NCBI RefSeq assembly: GCF_040712315.1
Contig: NC_134015.1
Coordinates: 25,607,614 to 25,671,613 of the forward strand
Direction: 5' to 3'
DNA from: Castanea sativa
Taxonomy: Eukaryota > Streptophyta > Magnoliopsida > Fagales > Fagaceae
Length of the DNA stretch: 64,000 bases
This document shows positions 47,901-59,575 of this stretch, piece after piece (the stretch's first letter is position 1; each line of letters starts with the position of its first letter). Under the pieces are notes generated by a model. The model saw only the letters and a program-made list of their open reading frames with translations. It did not search any database and was not told the origin of the DNA. Position numbers and translations under genes: made by a program.

Positions 47901-50900
47901 GCCCAATTAAAAAAGAAACATGACTTATTAGTGGTCATGTGGCTCATTTAATGGTCACATGAATTATTACATAAAAGAATTTAAAGACGAAAATAGCAAG
48001 CATGTAAGTTACTCTATCCCTAATTGTTAGTCCTCTATTCCATTCTGGGATGTCCCAAAATAAAGTCCTATTTGAAAAGTCAATAAATAAGTTTCATAAC
48101 GTGCCTTTTACTTTATTTAAAAAGTCAGTGAGGGTAGTTTTGGAAACATGTACCTTTAAGACAATACATTAATCTGCTTCCTCTAGTGTTCCTTGGTGGT
48201 TGCTAAGTGTTGTAAAAAATCCTCTTCAACATGTTTTGCATTAGTTGCACATTCATAAGACTTAGGATCTGCTTACTGAAGCTTAATAGAATACTCTGTT
48301 AGAATTTTAGTTAAATTAGATGATTCACGATTTCCTAATAGCTTAAGCTTTTGGGAGAATATGTAATATAACATGGTATAGGAATAGGAGGTCATTAGCT
48401 TGATCTCTGTCTTCACTCTACCTTCTATTTAATATGTTAAAAATCCCACATGTTGGGCACCGTTTATTAAGGGGAGTTTAGGCCCACACGAGGGGGATTG
48501 TTAGAATTATAATCAAATGATTAAATTCATCATTTTCTAATAGCTTAATCTTTTGGGAGAATTGGTAATTTAACAGACTCTATATTGGTTTGGGTAATGC
48601 TAAACCCTTTGTTCATGGGACCTTTTTTTGGCTAATCCCATTCATCCTAGGTAGATATAACTTGTCTTCAATGCTGTGAATTTTTTTTTTCCCTCATTTT
48701 TGACAAGTATGTCCCTTCATTCAAAGAACATATTGACTATTGTTTTAGATTTCCCCCACTTCTGAAGAGAGAAATTTTGGTTGGCTGTGGAAAGTTGTTT
48801 TTCTTTTTGTTTTTTGTTTGTTTTTTTTTTTTTGGGGGGGGGGGGGTGTTGATGTTTTGCGGGGACCATGAGATTGGTGGTATTTTGCATTGCAAGAGAG
48901 TTGTCCAAATCTAGAACAGTGATTTGCCTTTTGAGAAACTTTCTGAGTAAAAGGTTGATAGTGCTACTATTACAACTATTACCAGCACTGTTATTGTTAT
49001 TTTTATTGCTTATCTTTCTGTTTGTGTACATAGCCTCTACTTCTTTCTAGAAAAAAAAACAAAAAGAATGGGAAGGAAAAAAGCCTATTCTAATTTTGGA
49101 TACATTATTGGACAAAATTGTTTTTTACGTGATTTGTATTTCATTATTTCTTGTTAAAAATTTGCTGCTAGCTTTTGTGGAAGCATTTTTAAATTTATAA
49201 AGATTTTCCTTCTATGTATATAAGTAATAACAATGGGTAGGATCTTTGTTTGGTGAGAAGCAGGTCAGACGTATGTGGTCTCAAAGAGGCCTATGAAGGG
49301 ACATGGAAGAGAGATGATTCAGTTAGGCCTTCCAATTGCAGATGCACCTCCAGAAGAGGACAATGCAGTAGGAACCTCCAAAGGCATGTTCAATATTAAG
49401 AATATTTGTGTTGGATAGTAAAATTTTAAGAGCTCTGTTGGTTATCTTTTTACTTAAATATCATTTCTTGGATCTCTATAAATTTAACTTTGCAGACCGG
49501 AGATCAGAATCCATCCCTTCCTTGCTGCAAGATGTTATTGAACGCTTAGTAGGCATGCAGATTATGACTGTGAAGCCAGACTCTTGCATCGTCGATTTTT
49601 ATAATGAGGTTGATCATTAAGGTGTTTTCTTTTTGTAATTATAAGTGTGTAATGTGCCAACCAAGCCTAATTTTATGGTGATTACTTCTAGGGTGATCAC
49701 TCACAGCCTCACATTTTCCCACATTGGTTTGGAAGGCCTGTTTGCGTCCTGTTCTTGACGGACTGTGACATGACCTTTGGAAAATCTTTTCCGAATCAAC
49801 CACCTGGGGATTATGGAGGCTCTCTCAAGCTTTCTCTTACACCTGGGTAATCACTTTTAACCCTGAACTCTTTTCTTCTTGTTGCTTTATTTTTACTGGT
49901 TAAGAGGTTGCTACTTTAAGGGTATGTTTGGATGGACAGATAGGAGATGAAAGGTGAAGGGATATCAAGTTTTGAGGGAAGGAGCACCATTCAATATCCT
50001 TCTTTTAAATTCCTTCAAATTTGGGGAATTTGAATGGAGGGGATATCAAGTTTAACAAAATTACTGATTAAAATTTCAACATCTAGACGACACTTATTTG
50101 TCATAGCACTCTATTGTTAATTTACACGACATCTTATCATTTCATCTCATTTCCTCCTTGCAAACATACAAAGGGGGCTGCCTGCACTCTCTCCTCCCTT
50201 GTGACTAGTCCTTTTGATGCAGGACAACCAGAACAAAATACAACAAAAGGAAAATAACAGGATACGATCTAAGAGTCAGCACCTAGGTTTGACACTAAGT
50301 GAGAAAACCACTAGGTGTTAGCATCAAATAAACGAAAAGACCATTTTTTTTTTATTCATCAAAGTATCTATTGTCTTTAGAAGGAGTACAATAGGTTGCT
50401 TATATAGGGAAAACTAAACCCTAGTTCTGATTGGCGGAGGAAACTCTAATTGCCTTACTACAAAAATAAACTTGCTTCAAAATATGGAAATACTAATTCC
50501 CTAATAAACTATTAGGACTTAAAACATAAAAATACAATTGACTTGCAAACATAAATAATACTAAATAAATGTCTTCTTGCATCTCTTGCATCACCTTCTC
50601 TCCCTCCAAACTCCAAAATATAGTTTTAATACTTATCTATTATCATCTTTCTAGAAGAAAAGTTTTTTCTGTGTAGGTTGATGTAATTGAAAATTTAGGC
50701 ATGCCAAGGAGAAAATTATGGAAGAATAATTGCTAGTGTTCTGGTTTAGTGGTATCAAGTACTAACTGAAAAGAGCAGCTATTGTGGCTCCTTGGGAAAG
50801 TCAGTTGGGCTTTTCATACATTGAATTTTTTAAATTTAAAATTTTAATTTTAAAATAGCACCAGAAGGAATTTCCCTTGACATTACTTCCACATACCCTA

Positions 50901-51924
50901 AGACCCTATAACTTGCACCAAAGTCCACCCACAAACAATTGCTACTTTGTCATTTTTGTTTTCAAAAATTGTACATGGAGCTATTAGGAGCTTCATATTT
51001 TTTAATAAATGATGCAAAATGAGGCTTAAAATGAGCTTGCAACTTTTTAATGCATAAGGAAACATCTTACTACTCATGGTGAATTGGCTTTATATAACTA
51101 TCTACTTCCCAAGTTTCTTGCTTTTATTTTATTTGAGAGTTAACTGAATTTTCAGATCTGCTTTCTGATATAATGTTGGTCACCATGACAAAAACAGATC
51201 TCTCCTAGTTATGCAAGGAAAATCCTCAGATTTTGCCAGACATGCGATTCCCTCCCTCCGCAAACAGCGAATACTGGTTACTTTCACAAAGTCTCAACCG
51301 AAGAAATTCACACCTAGTGATGGTCAGCGCCTTTCCTCACCTGCAGGAGCCCAATCACCCCATTGGGGTCCACCTCCCAGTAGATCTCCCAATCATATTC
51401 GTCATCATGTGGCTAACAAGCATTATGCTCCCGTTCCTACTACTGGTGTACTGCCAGCCCCACCCATTCGTCCACAAATCCCACCTCCTAATGGCATGCA
51501 AACACTTTTTGTGCCTGCCCCAGTTGCACCAGCAATTCCTTTTCCTGCACCAGTCCCCCTCCCACCTTGTTCGACAGGATGGCCAGCTGCTCCATCAAGA
51601 CATCCTCCACCTCGCCTTCCTATCCCTGGCACTGGAGTATTCCTTCCACCAGGCTCTGGTAATTCATCATCTCAGCAGTTACCAGGTACTGCAACGGAAG
51701 TGAACTTCTCTGCTGAGACAGCTTCCCTGCCAGAAAAAGAAAGTGGTTCAGGGAAATCTAGTCATAATACAAGTGCATCTCCAAAAGGGAAATTGGAAGG
51801 GAAAACACAAAGGCAAGACTGTAATGGGAGCATTGATGGAACTGGCAGTGGACATACAGTGGTGAACGATGTAGAAGAACAAAGTGTTGACAATGTGGTG
51901 GAAAGCAAGCCAGCCGGAGAAGTT

Positions 51925-51927
<3 letters not shown>
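41906..51927 (+). CDS. ALKBH10B: RNA N6-methyladenosine demethylase ALKBH10B (AlkB-family dioxygenase)
   Basis: Eight coding exons give 675 codons plus TAG: 41906-42497, 43643-43747, 44612-44706, 44835-44952, 49264-49383, 49496-49608, 49692-49846 and 51198-51927. All phases agree. The family uses Fe(II) and 2-oxoglutarate to remove m6A from mRNA; Arabidopsis ALKBH10B acts in floral transition. The N-terminal part has the conserved [18 protein letters not shown] and [18 protein letters not shown]. The catalytic region spans exons 4-8: [53 protein letters not shown] (metal-site region) and [20 protein letters not shown] (distal His and Arg). A long proline-rich tail follows, as in this subfamily. 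The start MAMPSGN is preferred over an in-frame upstream ATG at 41849 because relatives begin MAM. Introns 4 and 5 start with GC. Intron 1 also holds a small tandem duplication (42641-42738) and intron 2 another (44351-44487). Confidence 0.92.
44953..44954 (+). other. GC splice donor of ALKBH10B intron 4
   Basis: CAAG|GCAAGT matches the U1 consensus except for C at +2. Only this site joins in frame (phase 1) to ...AAGCAG|GTCAGACG at 49264, giving FQGQTYVV. Confidence 0.85.
46048..46482. mobile_element. ~430-bp MITE in ALKBH10B intron 4
   Basis: The left end AAGTTTGGTAACAGTTTTTG is matched by the right end (reverse complement ATGTTTGGTAACTATTTTTT). GTTTTCTATTTTCAAAAAC and GAAAACAGAAAATAAG lie just inside. 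No coding. Confidence 0.7.
48297..48575 (+). mobile_element. TRIM (miniature LTR retrotransposon), 279 bp, in ALKBH10B intron 4
   Basis: Two 77-bp direct repeats, 48297-48373 and 48499-48575, both start TGTTAGAATT and end ACA. A primer-site-like TGGTATAGGA follows the first, and a polypurine tract CACGAGGGGGAT precedes the second. Flanking 5-mers TACTC and GACTC are a probable one-mismatch target duplication. No coding capacity, as usual for TRIMs. Confidence 0.85.
49384..49385 (+). other. GC splice donor of ALKBH10B intron 5
   Basis: CAAAG|GCATGT is the only donor that joins in frame to the exon starting at 49496 (GTSK|DRRSES). The nearby GT at 49389 would shift the frame. Confidence 0.78.
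50215..50593 (-). mobile_element. Solo LTR, family C (379 bp), in ALKBH10B intron 7
   Basis: The perfect terminal inverted heptamer TGATGCA/TGCATCA is flanked by CCTTT (50210-50214) and CCTTC (50594-50598), a one-mismatch duplication. On the minus strand a TATA-like CTATATAAGC lies mid-element, indicating sense. No internal region adjoins it. Confidence 0.8.

Positions 51928-51958
<31 letters not shown>
51926..51958. repeat. (GA)n tract at the ALKBH10B stop codon
   Basis: The AG run begins in the TAG stop itself and forms the first about 30 bases of the 3' UTR. Confidence 0.95.
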
Positions 51959-51960
<2 letters not shown>

Positions 51961-53202
51961 TAAAGGAAAAAAGGAGGTAGGCTGCGAACTTCAAAGAGTT
52001 TGAAGCAAATGTAAAGAGCGGCAATATTCAAGACATGACATTTCATACTACCAAGGGGAACGAAGGGAGGGGGAAGAACTTTTCTGCTCTCTTAGAAATC
52101 CCTTGTGTCCTCTGTTCCTTTTTTTTGTTGTCTTATTATATGAATTCTTACATTAGGTGGAAAACTCAGATTCTTAATTTAACTGTGGCTCTTTTGCTAT
52201 CTTGATCAAAAGTTTTGGTTTGGAGTTAATTGTAGATATGCAACCTATGCCTCTTGAAATCAATCCACGGAACAATCTGAGATTGAGCCAGGATACCTGC
52301 TTTCAAAGTTTAACAAAAGGAGGCAGTTAATGGTCAGCTAGCAGGGTTAACTCTGACAGATGAAAGTGACCAAAGCATGTACAAAGTATCGTTTTGGGAG
52401 TAATTGATCAAAATTCTAGCATAGAAAATGTAGGTCTTTTGTCTCGCAATATAATTTGAAAGCCGAGTTTCTGTTGTCTAGAACTTTAGATTGGTATGTA
52501 TATATATTTGTGTAGTTTAAAAAAAAGGAAGGAAAAGTTCCCAAGGTAATAAAAATCTCATGAATGCATAATGAACCCAAAGTAACTAAGATTTGGGTAA
52601 TTATAGATGTCAAAAGCTCCCATGATAAGAGCAAAAACATTTGTATTTGAGAAAAGAAATATAATTAGACTGGTGGATTTTGGTGTCATTATTTTTGTCG
52701 TGGACAACCAAGAGTTTTTATAATTGATTTCAATGGTAGGAGGTGGAATATCTTGTAAAAATTGTTGGACAAATTTTAGTTATAAAATTAGTTGTAACTT
52801 AAGGCTCTAATCTTATTCAATATTCTTAATGTTTTTAATACACATGTCAAATTTTGTGCCAATCAAATATTATTTACTATATGATTTATAAGATTATATT
52901 TTATGTATAATTTTAAATTACAAAAACTTGCAATTTAAAAAATTTATTAATGACGTGGTTATTGATCTTTAATTTTTTAGAAATTTTACAAACATGAAGG
53001 ATATAAGAAGAGAATGTAATTCAATGGTGGATGTTAAGTAAAGTTGTAATTTTATACTAGAACTAATTTTGTAACTAAATTTTGTTCAAAATTGTATCTA
53101 GTCACTAGTTGAAGTGCTGTATGTTGTATGGTTTTGCTCATAAACATGTATAATCTATATATGTATATAAAACTGAAGCCTCTGGAGTTTCTACAATTAT
53201 TT
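51959..53202. other. ALKBH10B 3' UTR and AT-rich spacer
   Basis: The first few hundred bases are probably 3' UTR (T-rich near 52110-52140). The polyadenylation site could not be fixed. No further gene seen. Confidence 0.55.
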
Positions 53203-54945
53203 TTTTTTTTTTGGGTTAAGGGGAAAAGAAACAAACAGAGCTACCTCATCCTATCAGTAAGCAGAGAGTTAGAAGTCCTATTATACAATATACCATCAGC
53301 ATTCATATTAAAAAAAAAATACAAAATATCAGGGCTAGGAGGATTATCAAACACTGCAAACTCCTCAGCCATGTTGCTGCCCCTTCTTGCAAGGGCATCA
53401 GCACATCCATTCCCTTCCTTGAACACCTGCACCACTCGGGTCTGGAGGAATTTGCTCAGCAAGTATCTGCAATCATTTAGAAGAGGGAGATAAGGTTTAT
53501 TAGTACCACCTGTGGATGTGACAAGGCTAACCACCATTTTAGCATCCAACTCCACCACCAACCTCTGGACTCCAATGCCTAAAGCCAGCTTCAATCCATC
53601 CCTTAAAGCCCAAAATTCTATAACAAAGCTGGAGGCATGCCCAATGGATCTCGAAAAGCCTTTGATCCATCTCCCATTACAGTCTATAATTAAACCACCT
53701 CCCCCCACATTCCCACTTGAAGCTTCATTCGTATATAATTTAAACCACTTTGCGGTGGTTTGTCCCATTTCACAGGTATGGAAGTAAACTGTTTCTTCCT
53801 CCCAGATTTTGCAACGCAATAGAAATACTCCCTTGCTTCATTAAGACAGGATTCGTGCAAGTTCATGTTAAGAGGGACATTTTCAAACACAACTTTGTTG
53901 CGGTGTTTCCAAATGCTCCAAACAGCTAGAGGAAAGATTAAATTCCACAGAATAGAACTGTGATGGATTAGCTTACTTTGGCAATTTGCTTAGAGCCAGT
54001 CACTCACATCAAGAATAGGCAGAGAGGAAATACGAGGGGCATGGATTTCAGCCCAGAAGTGTCGCGCAAAAATGCAATCCCTGAGCATGTGCTCTATTGA
54101 CTCATCTTGACTTCTGCAAATAGGACATAATTTGCTACAATTAATACCTCTAGCAGCCAAAACCTCCCTGACTAGGATGCTGTTATGCAAACATAACCAT
54201 AAAAAGCTGAAAATTCTTAGGAAGGTGTCCAACTTCCAAATCCAATTGCCCCTAAAAGCCTTTTCATCCCCAACACCACCAATGATTTGGAGATAGGCTG
54301 AATTAACAGTAAACTCCCCATCCTTTGTGTACTTCCACATAATTACATCCTTCTCATCACCAAACTCTTGGCATGGAACAACTCTAATTTTATCCTTGAT
54401 TATAGGTGGCAAGACAAAGGATAAACTCTCCCAAAATTACCCATGATTATCTGTATATCAGCTATAGCTAAGTTCATGTCATTCCTTGTTAATGGCCCCT
54501 CAATGAGCTCCCTTAGAGATTGCCCTTTAATCCAACTATCCATCCACACCTTTTTCCTTGATCCATTTCCAACCCCCCCAGCAAATACCCTTGGCAAAGG
54601 CGGGGAAACCAAGCTTAATGGCAGACCAGTTAGGAGAAGAAGGAAGAGCATCCAGATTATTAGCCCTCCTTCTGGAGTTAGAACAGTACTTATTCAACAG
54701 AATGCTCGCCCAAATAGCCTCTTTTTCCTGGTACATTGTCCAGTTTAGCTTTGCCAAAACGCAATGTTTTTAGCTCTGGCCGATTGGATCCCTAGGCCCC
54801 CTTCATCTTTAGGCCTAATAATTTTTCCCCATCTCACTAGGTGCATTCTCCGCTTCTCATTTGACGATCCCCAAAGGAAGTCTCTATTGATTTTATTCAA
54901 CTTATCAATTCTTTTTCCTCCAATTTTGTTGAAAGCCATTATTTC
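53203..54945 (-). pseudogene. L1-like LINE remnant (RT end, zf-RVT, RNase H)
   Basis: 5'-truncated LINE ORF2 on the minus strand, ending in an A-tail (plus-strand T-run at 53202-53213). Order: RT thumb (NKINRDFLWGSSNEKRRMH, GGLGIQSARAKNIAFW, about 54940-54750), linker (KKVWMDSWIKGQSL, about 54560), zf-RVT (WIWKLDTFLRIFSFLW, CPICRSQDESIEHMLRDC, about 54260-54070) and RNase H (about 53745-53380, with IEFWALRDGLKLAL, VVELDAKMVVSLV and GNGCADALARRG). The first RNase H aspartate is changed (KLYTNEA), and frameshifts and stops separate the parts. Not functional. It is a different lineage from the 31.4-kb LINE, judging by its divergent zf-RVT sequence. Confidence 0.88.
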
Positions 54946-56530
54946 AAGATGAAATGTAGAGAGAAAAAAGAAGAAGAGAGATTAATGATTGAAAACAAAT
55001 TCATATGAAGGTTTTTGTTTAACGGATAGGTTGGTGGCTACAAAATAAAGAATCACTATGTTTGTCCTCTAATCTTACCCACCCAATTTGTAATCCTCTT
55101 AAATATTTTGGTTGTTTTTCTTTGCGTGTAGAAAAATGGCTTATGCAGTCACCGTTTAGAGAAAACAAAATGAAATCATATAAACCGAATTAAAAACTTA
55201 TTCGTGGAAGCATTTAAGTGAGTTAATAGAGGAGATAATTAAAGATAATTTAGAACTGGTTCTTATTAATTGGAATTCAAATTCTATTGGGCGTTATTAT
55301 GAAACACCATATCTTTTTTCTTTTTCTTTTTTTGGAGAAAAAACACCATATCTATATGTGTAGTATAAATTTACCTACATTTTCTAATTTTATATGAAAA
55401 AAATGTTGTGGCAATAGATGATTGCATAAATTAAACAATTGTTTTCAATATCTATGATCTCTTTTAGGTCTTAATTAAAAAGAAAGAAAAATTACAATCC
55501 ACTTGGACATGCAAATCTAAGTGACCTCTTTAAGTTCTTAATAAAAAAGACAAAAAAAAAAATGACAATGCACTTGGACACGCAAATCTAAATAATTAGA
55601 AGCCAAACAAAGTGGTTTTTGTAGGATAATGATTTAAGGTAGTGATCAAGGTTTGTTCTCCTAAGTCTAATTGGCACATCCAATACCAAAACAAAGAAGT
55701 AAACTACCAAAAAAAAGCATCCATACCCTTTGAGCAAAGCCATTGATATATGCACCAAGTATTCCATGCCAAAGTATTGTATGTAGTACTGACACGTTCA
55801 TATCTATATAGAAAGAACATTAATGATACATTACCATCTAGATATGTGAGAATTGAGAAACAATACCTTTTTGGCGAGGTTTTGCCTCCCGAAAATGTTT
55901 CTCTTAGGCTATTCTTGTGAACAATCACAATCTGTTTTATAAGTAAAACCTAATTTTTTATACACACACAAACACACTATATAAATAAAATGAAGTAGAA
56001 ATTAGATTGACCTTCTAAGCAACTACATCATTCATACTAACAAAAGATGACCCAAAAGCAAGCAGAAAGCTACATAAAGATACATCGCATTATAAAATGA
56101 AAACCATCAAAAAAGAAGAAAAAAATAATGTAACCACAAAAGGAAAAAAAAAAAAAAAATTGTCATGATGAAGCTTTTGATTACTTAACCACCAAATAAG
56201 CATAATTGAATTGCAGTATTTGGATAGGTTTTCTATAAGATGAATATATTTTGCACAACATAAATAATATGAGAGTTTAATTAAACATAATAAATAGATG
56301 AACATATCATCTACTTTTTTTAATTTACATATTATTATATAAAAAATGAGGGAAAAAAAAAGATGTTTGGACCTATAAATTGTCATAAGAACTAAAAATT
56401 AAACATTTGATAAAAAATTAACTATGCACACGCTTGCATTTGATACGAACTCAAGTTTGAAGTAAACAAATACAATTGACCTCTACAAGGTCTCAAAAAA
56501 GAAATCATCAAACTTTCATTCTATTAAATT
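54946..56530. other. Spacer, no gene seen
   Basis: AT-rich. Two similar stretches at about 55480-55530 and 55555-55600 share ACTTGGACA(C/T)GCAAATCTAA, a small local duplication. No protein-like frame. Confidence 0.55.
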
Positions 56531-56542
56531 AGAAACAAACAT

Positions 56543-56711
56543 GTGGGTTCCAGTTATCTCTACTGGTAAAGTCTCTGATAGTTGTATAAGAGATCTGGGG
56601 TTCAATCCCCGCCTACACCAAAAACTGATCGGTGTCTTGGTCTGATAATAAAGAGCTATTATCAGGATTGGATGTCATAAGTTGAAACTCTCTCAAAAAA
56701 AAAAAAAAAAA
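56543..56711 (+). mobile_element. tRNA-derived SINE, family S1 copy 2
   Basis: Starts GTGGGTTCCAGTTATCTC with the A-box-like ATCTCTACTGGTAA, then the B-box GGGGTTCAATCC. The 3' unit is GATCGGTGTCTTGGTCTGAT...GAAACTCTCT with a poly-A tail. Perfect 12-bp duplication AGAAACAAACAT at 56531-56542 and 56712-56723. Same family as 19269-19427. Confidence 0.92.
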
Positions 56712-57618
56712 AGAAACAAACATTAACGTAGCCTTTATATTGAGGAAGATAGAAATTTACCTTGGTTTTTCCAAGAAGAGATAATATATATAATTCTTAA
56801 CGAGTAGTGTAAAATGGTCGTCCATAAATTGACCGTCATTACTAATGACGACTGTTATTACTAAGGATGATCATAAGTACACATTAATGCTCAAATATAA
56901 ATTCCTCACTTAAATGACACAAGTGTAACAGATGTACAACCTTTCTAGCCACTAGCTCATAGCTATTAAAACCATCTCAGGCTGACCATTACACAACCAT
57001 TACAGAGCATTGAATGGGGATGGCTATTAAATGATCATTTAAGCCTCCAACTTAATCATAACTGATGGATAGAGATAAAACGCTCATCCATATTGCAAAC
57101 CGACCATGATAATGACGAGTAAAAGTATTGACGAGCGTAAACGCATTAGTTACAGATAACATTTAATGTCCAAATGATAAATGAGCACAGAGCCATTACT
57201 GCTGTCCAATTATGCGCATTTAATGGCCGTTACAAATGTTAAAGGGCTGAGGCTAAATGGTCATTATTGGGCCATAAATCCTCTAGCTGTGGTACAATGT
57301 TAGAGAGGCTAGTAGATTGAGCATTTACTCACACAAAGGTTATATAAAGTCAGGAGAGACAAGTAAGTGGAGCATGTTGTACACACACACACAAATTACT
57401 CTACAGATTTCTAAAGAGTTTAAGCTAACTTAAGCATCAGGGGGTTATTGGCAGGCTCCAAACCGGTGTCATTATCTGCTTAGTGCTTTCTTTGGTACAG
57501 GATTTTCAGGTCATCCATTGTACTGACGAGGCACATACTGACAAGCTCCAGGTTGTCCATCGTACTGACGAGGAACATAAGACGAGGTGAAATCCTGCTT
57601 CATCAGTTTGGCGCTGTT

Positions 57619-58690
57619 TGTGGGAATGACAGGCTATCAATCAATAAGCCATTGAATTCTCTACTGACTAAGTTCCTTAGAACTGTGGACTCTACCACAA
57701 CTGCGCCGCCGAACCTGGTGGTGATGGCTCAACAAATCCAAGCACTAACATCCAATGTGAAAGAATTGAAGAAACAAAATGAAGACTTGAAGTGAAGAGT
57801 GTGTTCAAAGGGAACAAATACGTCACAGTTATGGTGTAATCACAATGAAAATGACGACGAAGCCCATAGTCCAGGAAATAGCAGAAGAGAAACTTCTAAG
57901 CACACCGCACAGTCAACTCATGGCAATGTTTAGATGATGAAAAACATAAGAAAGGAGTTAGATGAAGTCTAGAACGCCATGAAGGAAAAGACAGCGATGA
58001 ATCTTGATGGCATGATCAAGAGGACAGACTCACCTTTCACTGCCAGCATTTTGGAATGCCTTTTGCCTCCCAAATTTCGTTTCCCACAGCTGGAGGTTTA
58101 CGATGGCACTAAGGATCCCCTAGATCACATAGGGGTATTCAAGACAATATTAAACCTTCAGCAGACCCTAGACGAGGTAATTTGCAGATCATTCCCCGCA
58201 ACCCTTAAAGGAGCAGCAAGGGTGTGGTTTAGCAAGCTGCCCATGGCATATATCGTGAACTTTGAGCAGCTAAGCGACTCTTTTGTTTGCCATTTCATTG
58301 GGGGCCAACGCCATAAGAGGCCCACCTTACACCTACTAACTGTGAAGCAACAAGAAAGGGAAACCCTAAGAGAGTATGTAAAACGCTTCAACAAAGCAGT
58401 GTCAGAAATTGATAAGGCAAATGATCATGTGATAATGAAGACCTTTCAAGCAAGGTTGAACAATCCTGACCTCGTCTTCTCCCTAGGGAAGACTCCGCCA
58501 ACTACAATGACAGACCTCCTGTTCAAAGCCTAGAAGTACATGAACGGAGAGGATGCATTAACAGTGAATGGAGTAGATGGCAAGCAAAGGATGGAAGAAA
58601 TCGACGAGCTCCAACACAAAAAGATGGAGAAGAAGGATCGTTCCCTAGTCAAAAGAATGACAACGAAAATACGCCGGCTCATACAAGATT
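57619..58690 (+). pseudogene. Gypsy gag pseudogene
   Basis: Retrotransposon gag domain (PF03732 type). The clearest frame is 57979-58533, with PPKFRFPQLEVYDGTKDPLDH, an AARVWFSKLP motif, FEQLSDSFVCHF and TLREYVKRFNKAVSEI. Upstream, 57619-57795 keeps a coiled MAQQIQALTSNVKELKKQN segment. Stops at 57793, about 57930 and 58531 break the frame. No zinc knuckle was recognised. Confidence 0.88.
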
Positions 58691-58976
58691 GACAAGTATT
58701 CCAGAAGAGGAACTTGTTACCTTGAATCACTCAACGGCAAACAGTTATCTCTTCCATGGAATGTAGAGCACTTCAAGAAGTATTATCGCTAGTTAGATGA
58801 CGTTTTCAATTTTTTTTTCATCAAACTATTTTCTAAGCAGGAATGAATAAGGGGGCATTTTTCCCTACATGAATAAATGTCGTTCTCTTGAAAGATCTAA
58901 AAGTATTATTTACCATACAAAAAAAAAATCGAAAAGAACGCCCGTCATTGAAAGTCCAACGAGTAAAACCAAGTAG

Positions 58977-59575
58977 ACGATAAAATTCTCAATAAGAGTA
59001 AAATCGTCACATAAGGTTCAATTTAGATGAGTACAATCATAATGAGGATCAAATTCTCAAAGCGAGAGTAAGTCATATGGTTAATTTCACATGGTTAAAA
59101 ACCGACGAGTACAAACATAATGACGATCAAATTCTCAAAGCAAGAGTAAGTCATATGATTAAATTTGCATGGTTAAAAACTAACGAGTACAATCATAATG
59201 ACGATCAAATTCTCAAAGCGAGAGTAAGTCATATGATTAAATTTGCATGGTTAAAAACCGACGAGTACAATCATAATGACGATCAAATTCTCAAAGCGAG
59301 AGTAAGTCATATAATTAACTTCGCATGGTTAAAAACCGACGAACACAATCATAATGACAATCAAATTTTCAAAGAGAGGGTAAGTCATATGATTAAATTT
59401 TCATGGTAAAAAATCGACGAACACAATCATAATGACGATCAAATTCTCAAAACGAGAGTAAGTCATATGATTATGGTTAAAAACCGACAAGCACAATCAT
59501 AATGACGATCAAATTCTCAAAGTGAGAGTAAGTCATATGATTAAATTCGCATGGTTAAAAATCGATGAGCAGTTT
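58977..59575 (+). repeat. 78-bp tandem array in the Gypsy derivative, 7-8 copies
   Basis: Units contain ACAATCATAATGACGATC, CAAATTCTCAAAGCGAGAGT and AAGTCATATGATTAAAT. CATAATGA recurs every 78 bp (59038, 59116, 59194 and on). Because 78 is divisible by three, one frame stays open for 110 codons (59077-59409) as a 26-residue repeat. The sixth to seventh unit is shortened by about 8 bp. Confidence 0.92.

Noticed and set aside
51423..51632. Minus-strand Gly-rich frame in the last ALKBH10B exon
   Set aside because: Reverse shadow of the proline-rich C-terminal tail.
56543..56620. Possible tRNA gene, from A- and B-box-like motifs
   Set aside because: The cloverleaf is not maintained and the sequence continues into a SINE 3' unit with poly(A) and target-site duplication.
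58977..59575. CRISPR-like regular repeats
   Set aside because: Head-to-tail 78-bp units without unique spacers, inside a plant retrotransposon.
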